From Sympetrum striolatum (Eukaryota > Arthropoda > Insecta > Odonata > Libellulidae): a DNA stretch of 64,000 nt. The stretch is from assembly GCA_947579665.1 (NCBI GenBank), contig OX388350.1:37605393-37669392 (forward strand), given 5' to 3'. The notes under the pieces are model-generated. The model did no database searches. It had not been told where the DNA came from and saw nothing but the letters and a program-made list of their open reading frames with translations. The position numbers and the translations under genes were made by a program. This document shows positions 60,010 to 64,000 of this stretch, in pieces. How positions within the stretch are numbered: position 1 is the stretch's first letter; every line of letters starts with the position of its first letter.

Positions 60010-60545
60010 CCCAAAAGATAATTTCAAAACCAATATTTTTTTCGTATGCGATCCTCCTGAGTTAAGACTGCGTCTGTATTAGAAAACCGTAGCATACAGC
60101 TTGAAAGCTTTTTGTTTTATTTTCTTTGATGAAAACTGATCAGAAATGCAACAATTGCTTAGAGGCTAGCGTGGCGGCAGTCAATTTATTTTTTGTTTGT
60201 TGAATTATCTCTCAAAAACCTTTATCGAGTTGACTTTAAAATCATTTTCCTAAATGGTGAATAAATCCCCAAGTATCTCAAAAATCATTCAAAACTAATC
60301 TGTTTGCTCATATGCGAACTTCTGAGTTAAGCTTTCGACTGTGTTTAAATATCAGTTCATAAAGTATGAAAGTTTTCTGTGGTGAAAACAGTTTAAATAT
60401 GCAACAGATTCTTAGAGGTTTTCGTAGCGGCAATCAAGTTATTTTCTGTTCTTCGAATTCGTTTTCGAAAACTTCTATTAATTTGGCTTCAAAATAATAA
60501 TCGCTTTTTTGTGGATATGTTTCCAAGTATGAAAGAAAATCATAC
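60010..60545. repeat. Diverged tandem duplication, period about 253-266 bp
   Basis: Copies start near 60010 and 60280 and share TTCAAAAC-AAT, TATGCGA (60045 and 60311), CTGAGTTAAG, ATGCAACA (60146 and 60399), CTTAGAGG, GCGGCA-TCAA-TTATTTT and CCAAGTAT in the same order. A 66-codon minus-strand frame runs through copy 2 but is broken in copy 1. Confidence 0.75.
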
Positions 60546-62084
60546 GAGAGAATTTTTAGTTTCTCTCGCAAATATGTGTCACTGACAAATCCCCAGTCTG
60601 ATGGCTTAATTGCGAATGCAGAAAATTCTTTCATTCAGCAGGAGAGCTCCTCAAGAAGCGAAAAGATACCAATTTAAGATACCTGCGCTCGTTACGCGGT
60701 TCGAAGGGTGAGGCAGCTCATCACAAAGCCCAGTGAGTTAGTTTGCATACTTCCATTCCAAAGAGACCGAGAGGTTCGTTTCTCCCATATTTTAGCAGAG
60801 GGAGAGAGTATGTCCCGAGATCCACGGGAGCCGAGCTCATTCGAAAAACGCCGGGGGCATGGATAAAAAAATCTACCGTAGCCACCCGCATAACTCCATC
60901 GAATCTCTCTCTCCCTTCTCCTCGTAGAATTTTCATTTACTTGCGTGAAACATCAAAGGAAAAAATTGGTCGCCCTGTGCGGAATGGAAAATAGGTGATG
61001 CGAAAAGAATGCGGAGTTAAATTGCAAATGACATCGACATCTCTGCCGCGGTACCTTTACACGGACTGTCGGGCGACACGACGAAAAAGAGCGATGTTTC
61101 TGCGGAGAGAACCCCTTATGTACCTGGAGTTCCTTCCCGCCGGTTATCTTTTATGCATCCCGCTGTTTGAACTTTAAATGGCGGGCGGCAATTTTTTGGG
61201 GCAGTGGAGCAAAGAGGAGTTCAATCTTTAATGGAGGACTTGGGAACTAATCAGAAGACCCGAGCACGTGGAATGTGGGGCAATATGAGGGCTTGTATCA
61301 AAAATGGAAGATGTAAATTCGTGTGTGCTCGAGATAATTGGCCGTTGGGTGTTTCGTATTACCCGAATGAATGCCTATAGTATGTGTTGACCTGTACAGA
61401 AAATTTCTAATATGACAATAGGTCAGTATAAATGGTCCATTTTGTGATTTTAATAATTAACAGCTCTTTTATGCATTAGAATTGTCCCTTTTTCTATTTG
61501 AATTACAAGATTATTAACCTCCCTTATAATATGATCTGCTATGCACTTTTAATAAGCAGGATAATATTTAAAAAATACGCCATAATTCGCGCATTTTAAT
61601 ATTCCCTATCAAAGTGAAATATCAACACCAATCTCCTACAATAACCATTTCTTACAAATACAAATCTCCCTTCTGTTGCCCTTTAATACTGTTCTTATGT
61701 CTCTCCAAACCCTTTCTTTCCCATGAATGACTTTGCTAACAAAGATTTATTAAATACTAAAGAAGGTAAACTCCTGCGCATTGTTGCGTTTAAAGTTGAG
61801 TTCCGGGAAAATATATCGTAACAAAGCTGGAATCGAAAATTTTATAGAGGCTTTCCCTATTTTTTATAATACAAGTAAATAAATGTAAATAATTTTTCGT
61901 ATATATCCATCGAATGAAGAGAAAATGCCAAATACTTACACCAAGGCAAAATATGGATTTGTGCTTTTAATCTCAAAATGAAAATGTTTACTTAATTTAA
62001 ATCTGATTTACTCAAGCTGAACAATTTGGAAAGGTATTTTTCTTGGAAAAACGAATTTATTTGGTATTGTTATGTGAGTTTTAC
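60546..62084. other. Non-coding DNA, no gene seen
   Basis: A GC-richer patch at 60640-61200 contains overlapping open frames on both strands, none with a known domain or convincing splice sites. The remainder is AT-rich. Confidence 0.5.
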
Positions 62085-62153
62085 AGATATATATTTTTTA
62101 TGCGACTAGTTTTGTCTTAAAGACATCATCAAGCCCGACTAAAATATATATCT
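62085..62153 (-). mobile_element. Broken Penelope-type hammerhead remnant
   Basis: A perfect 13-bp inverted repeat (AGATATATATTTT at 62085-62097 with its complement at 62141-62153) encloses, on the minus strand, CTTGATGA, a stem II of TGTCTT/AAGACA, then AAAAC, then the minimal stem III CTAG and TC. The layout equals that of Penelope hammerheads, but the conserved CTGATGA is altered and the G of GAAA is changed to A. That G is the catalytic general base, so this copy is predicted to be inactive. Confidence 0.55.
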
Positions 62154-62551
62154 CCAAATATATTTGCTTTGTATCCAATAAGATACTTAAAAACGACGTC
62201 ATAAAAATGAAATAAATTTATAAAAAAGGTGTTAATTTGCACCAAATTTTCCACCTAAAACTGCTTTAATTTTTCTATTAGCGATCAAAAGTCAATAAGT
62301 CAAACATGTCAAAAGTAAATAAGTCAAAATTCAAACTTCAGTTTGTGTATTTTCTCTCTAAATATAACAACAATGTTTGCGTTATAATTAGTTATGCCAC
62401 ATTCGTCCGTTACGTATTCCTAAAGGTTGTGGACGAAAAATAAACTAAAAATAGTCGTTCCGGAAAACGTCGATTTTTCGCATGCAGGTGACGGTAAAAT
62501 ATTCAGGCCACTCTCTCCTAATCGAATCTGACTTTGATGTGTTTCACTCAC
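62154..62551. other. Putative intron sequence downstream of the LHFPL exon
   Basis: AT-rich, with no coding pattern. It follows the exon's splice donor on the minus strand and so would be intronic. Confidence 0.6.
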
Positions 62552-62718
62552 CGGCGATGAGCTGCAGGGCTCCAGCGAGTCTTGCCGATCCTGTGTGTAT
62601 AACATACGTGATGCAACACGCTGCCGCCGCTGTCAAGGCTACAAGCAGAGATAGGGCGCTCCCGACTCCGACCAATATTGTACACGCCTGCCACCACACG
62701 CTCGGGATGTCGCGAAAC
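62552..62718 (-). CDS. Internal exon of an LHFPL-family tetraspan membrane protein gene
   Basis: On the minus strand a 167-bp exon lies between a strong acceptor (TTCTATCCCCAG, AG at 62720-62719) and a strong donor (GTGAGT, 62551-62546). It enters with the third base of a codon and leaves with one base of the next. The 55 encoded residues run from FRDIPSVWWQACTILVGVG through a hydrophobic helix ending in ACC to ARLAGALQLIAG. The helix is transmembrane segment 2, and a third begins at the end. This matches the LHFPL (lipoma HMGIC fusion partner-like) family, in which IPS-x-x-W, CT-I, LVALTA, CC, R-x-AG and Q-x-x-x-G align. By memory the LHFPL6 branch is closest. These are four-helix plasma-membrane proteins; some relatives work in mechanosensory or synaptic complexes. 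Upstream exons should lie to the right and downstream exons to the left, but I found neither, so introns are long. Confidence 0.8.
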
Positions 62719-64000
62719 CTGGGGATAGAAGAATTTGGATTAGCTGGTCGCCTTTCCATAGCTGACTGAATCTAAGATAACATAAAGGAGAAAATATTTT
62801 GATTTTTACATAGTAGAATCCGATTCCGATCTATAGCAAACGGAAAAATAAAATTTTAAAAAGCTTTCTTTAGAGTTTACTTTAAGATAAAATAATTATT
62901 CTAAAAATAATTAAGTCCAATATATTATAAATACCTTTCATTAAATAATACCATTAAACAAAACATTCACTTGATAGATAGCTTAGATGAAAGCTTTTAA
63001 GAACTTATGCGTTAAATTCATTATATATTGTCTTTCTTATTCAAAATGAAATCAAAATTAGTCCTGAACTAGAATTTTTGAAAATGAAATAAAAAAGTGA
63101 TATATCATATAGAGTTATGGATAAAATGATGCTTTAGCCTACACTGTACGTGGTTAAAAGATAATGAGTAGGTTCTTGTCTGGCAGATTCTGTGCTTAAC
63201 GCATAATTACATTTTTTACAGTCAATAATGAGATAAGAATATTTAATACATTTTTTGGGTAGCAAATTAAAAATTCGCTGACATTTACCGCAGCATTCTT
63301 CGGCAGTATTACGGAAGATAGAACAGAATAAGAGAAATCAATTTTAAAGATTACGATTCAAAAAATTCCAGGGTTGCTTTTTAGAAACCCATAGTCATAT
63401 TAGAATTTAAAGGTCGTGATACCTTTTATTATTTGGTATGAGTATTTTTAACTCAAATCACTCCTTTTTCGGTAATTTCATTACTACAAATTATTCAATG
63501 AGTAACAATTTTTTATAGGTATACACCGAAGAAATAAAAACAAAATACTTACAAGTACTTGTTAGAGAGCTTTTATCACTTCATCTCACTAAATAATTAA
63601 GTGGAAAATTCTTCCACACCAACAATATGAGGTTATCAGAATAATGTTTGGCAAATTATCAATTCAAGTGTATTATTAGATTCTAGAGAAGTATCATTTT
63701 TAACTTTTAATAAATCTCGGATGCAAATCTCCGGTACCCCACCTATATTTAGGCCACCCACCACGTGCATTAGAATCTCAGTCCTTCCCTAGGATTTCAT
63801 ACTTCCCGCAATTTGCATACATTGCCCAAGGCAAAGGCTCTCCGACGCATTCGCACAAGAGGTGTTGACACACAGTTTGGGCTATCCCCGCTCCATCCAT
63901 CCTCATTCAAACACGGCTTTTTACTCCGTTAATGACGGAGCTAAAACCAACACGGCGCTTTACCCTCTTCCCCTCGAACTGTGATCTCTAAATTCGATAG
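62719..64000. other. Putative intron upstream of the LHFPL exon; no other exon found
   Basis: Polypyrimidine and acceptor sequence adjoin the exon. The rest is AT-rich. A GC-richer patch at 63720-63980 includes a short inverted repeat CTCCGT-TAATG-ACGGAG (63926-63942) and a Cys-containing minus-strand frame without LHFPL similarity. Confidence 0.5.

Noticed and set aside
60434..60634. 66-codon minus-strand frame with plausible protein-like composition
   Set aside because: The tandem sister copy has stops in the equivalent frame, so the frame is not conserved. It lacks a known domain.
63640..63980. First exon of the LHFPL gene upstream of the recognised exon
   Set aside because: The minus-strand frame here has no hydrophobic first helix and no LHFPL-like motifs, and no donor in the required phase was identified.

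Overview
This is a piece of an AT-rich eukaryotic nuclear genome, almost certainly an arthropod and probably an insect with a large, repeat-rich genome. The evidence is the single host exon with standard splice sites, the Jockey-clade non-LTR retrotransposon, the Penelope-like remnants, the tRNA-derived SINE, and the sparse coding content. No bacterial gene structure, rRNA, CRISPR array or virus was seen. I could not identify the species.

The only large intact genes are the two ORFs of a full-length Jockey-type LINE on the minus strand (10327-14866). It has a gag-like ORF1 with three zinc knuckles. ORF2 carries an AP-endonuclease and a reverse transcriptase, overlaps ORF1 by 11 nt, and has no RNase H. 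An Inr/DPE internal promoter lies at the 5' end, a TA-repeat tail at the 3' end, and perfect 14-bp target-site duplications flank the element. It looks young and possibly still competent.

The only convincing host coding sequence is a 167-bp internal exon on the minus strand near the right edge (62552-62718). It encodes part of an LHFPL-family tetraspan membrane protein, closest by eye to LHFPL6. The rest of the window is then intron and/or intergenic DNA.

Region by region: 1-10312 holds short retroelement tails, a hammerhead-like Penelope hairpin (6537-6700), a non-LTR 3' end with a GAAA-loop hairpin and hexamer tail (8064-8408), and a degenerate tRNA-like SINE. 10313-14880 is the LINE. 14881-33380 is non-coding, with diverged local tandem duplications, a small palindrome and a 21-bp minisatellite. 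33381-33936 is a MITE. 34021-34295 is a Penelope RT fragment with a palindrome at its 5' edge. 34350-45440 contains more local tandem duplications, including a four-unit ~245-bp array. 45440-45960 is another non-LTR 3' end. 49154-53910 is a repeat cluster: two copies of a (GT)n element with 317-bp internal tandem units, a solo-LTR-like unit and a foldback element. 56077-56372 is a SINE inserted as a head-to-head foldback with a 13-bp target-site duplication. 57220-60545 holds two more diverged duplications. 62085-62153 is a broken Penelope hammerhead motif, followed by the LHFPL exon.

Two themes stand out. Several retroelement copies begin with an inverted copy of their own sequence (6537, 34021, 56082), suggesting snap-back or template-switch synthesis. 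And much of the non-coding DNA is made of old, diverged tandem duplications, several with a period of 160-180 bp.
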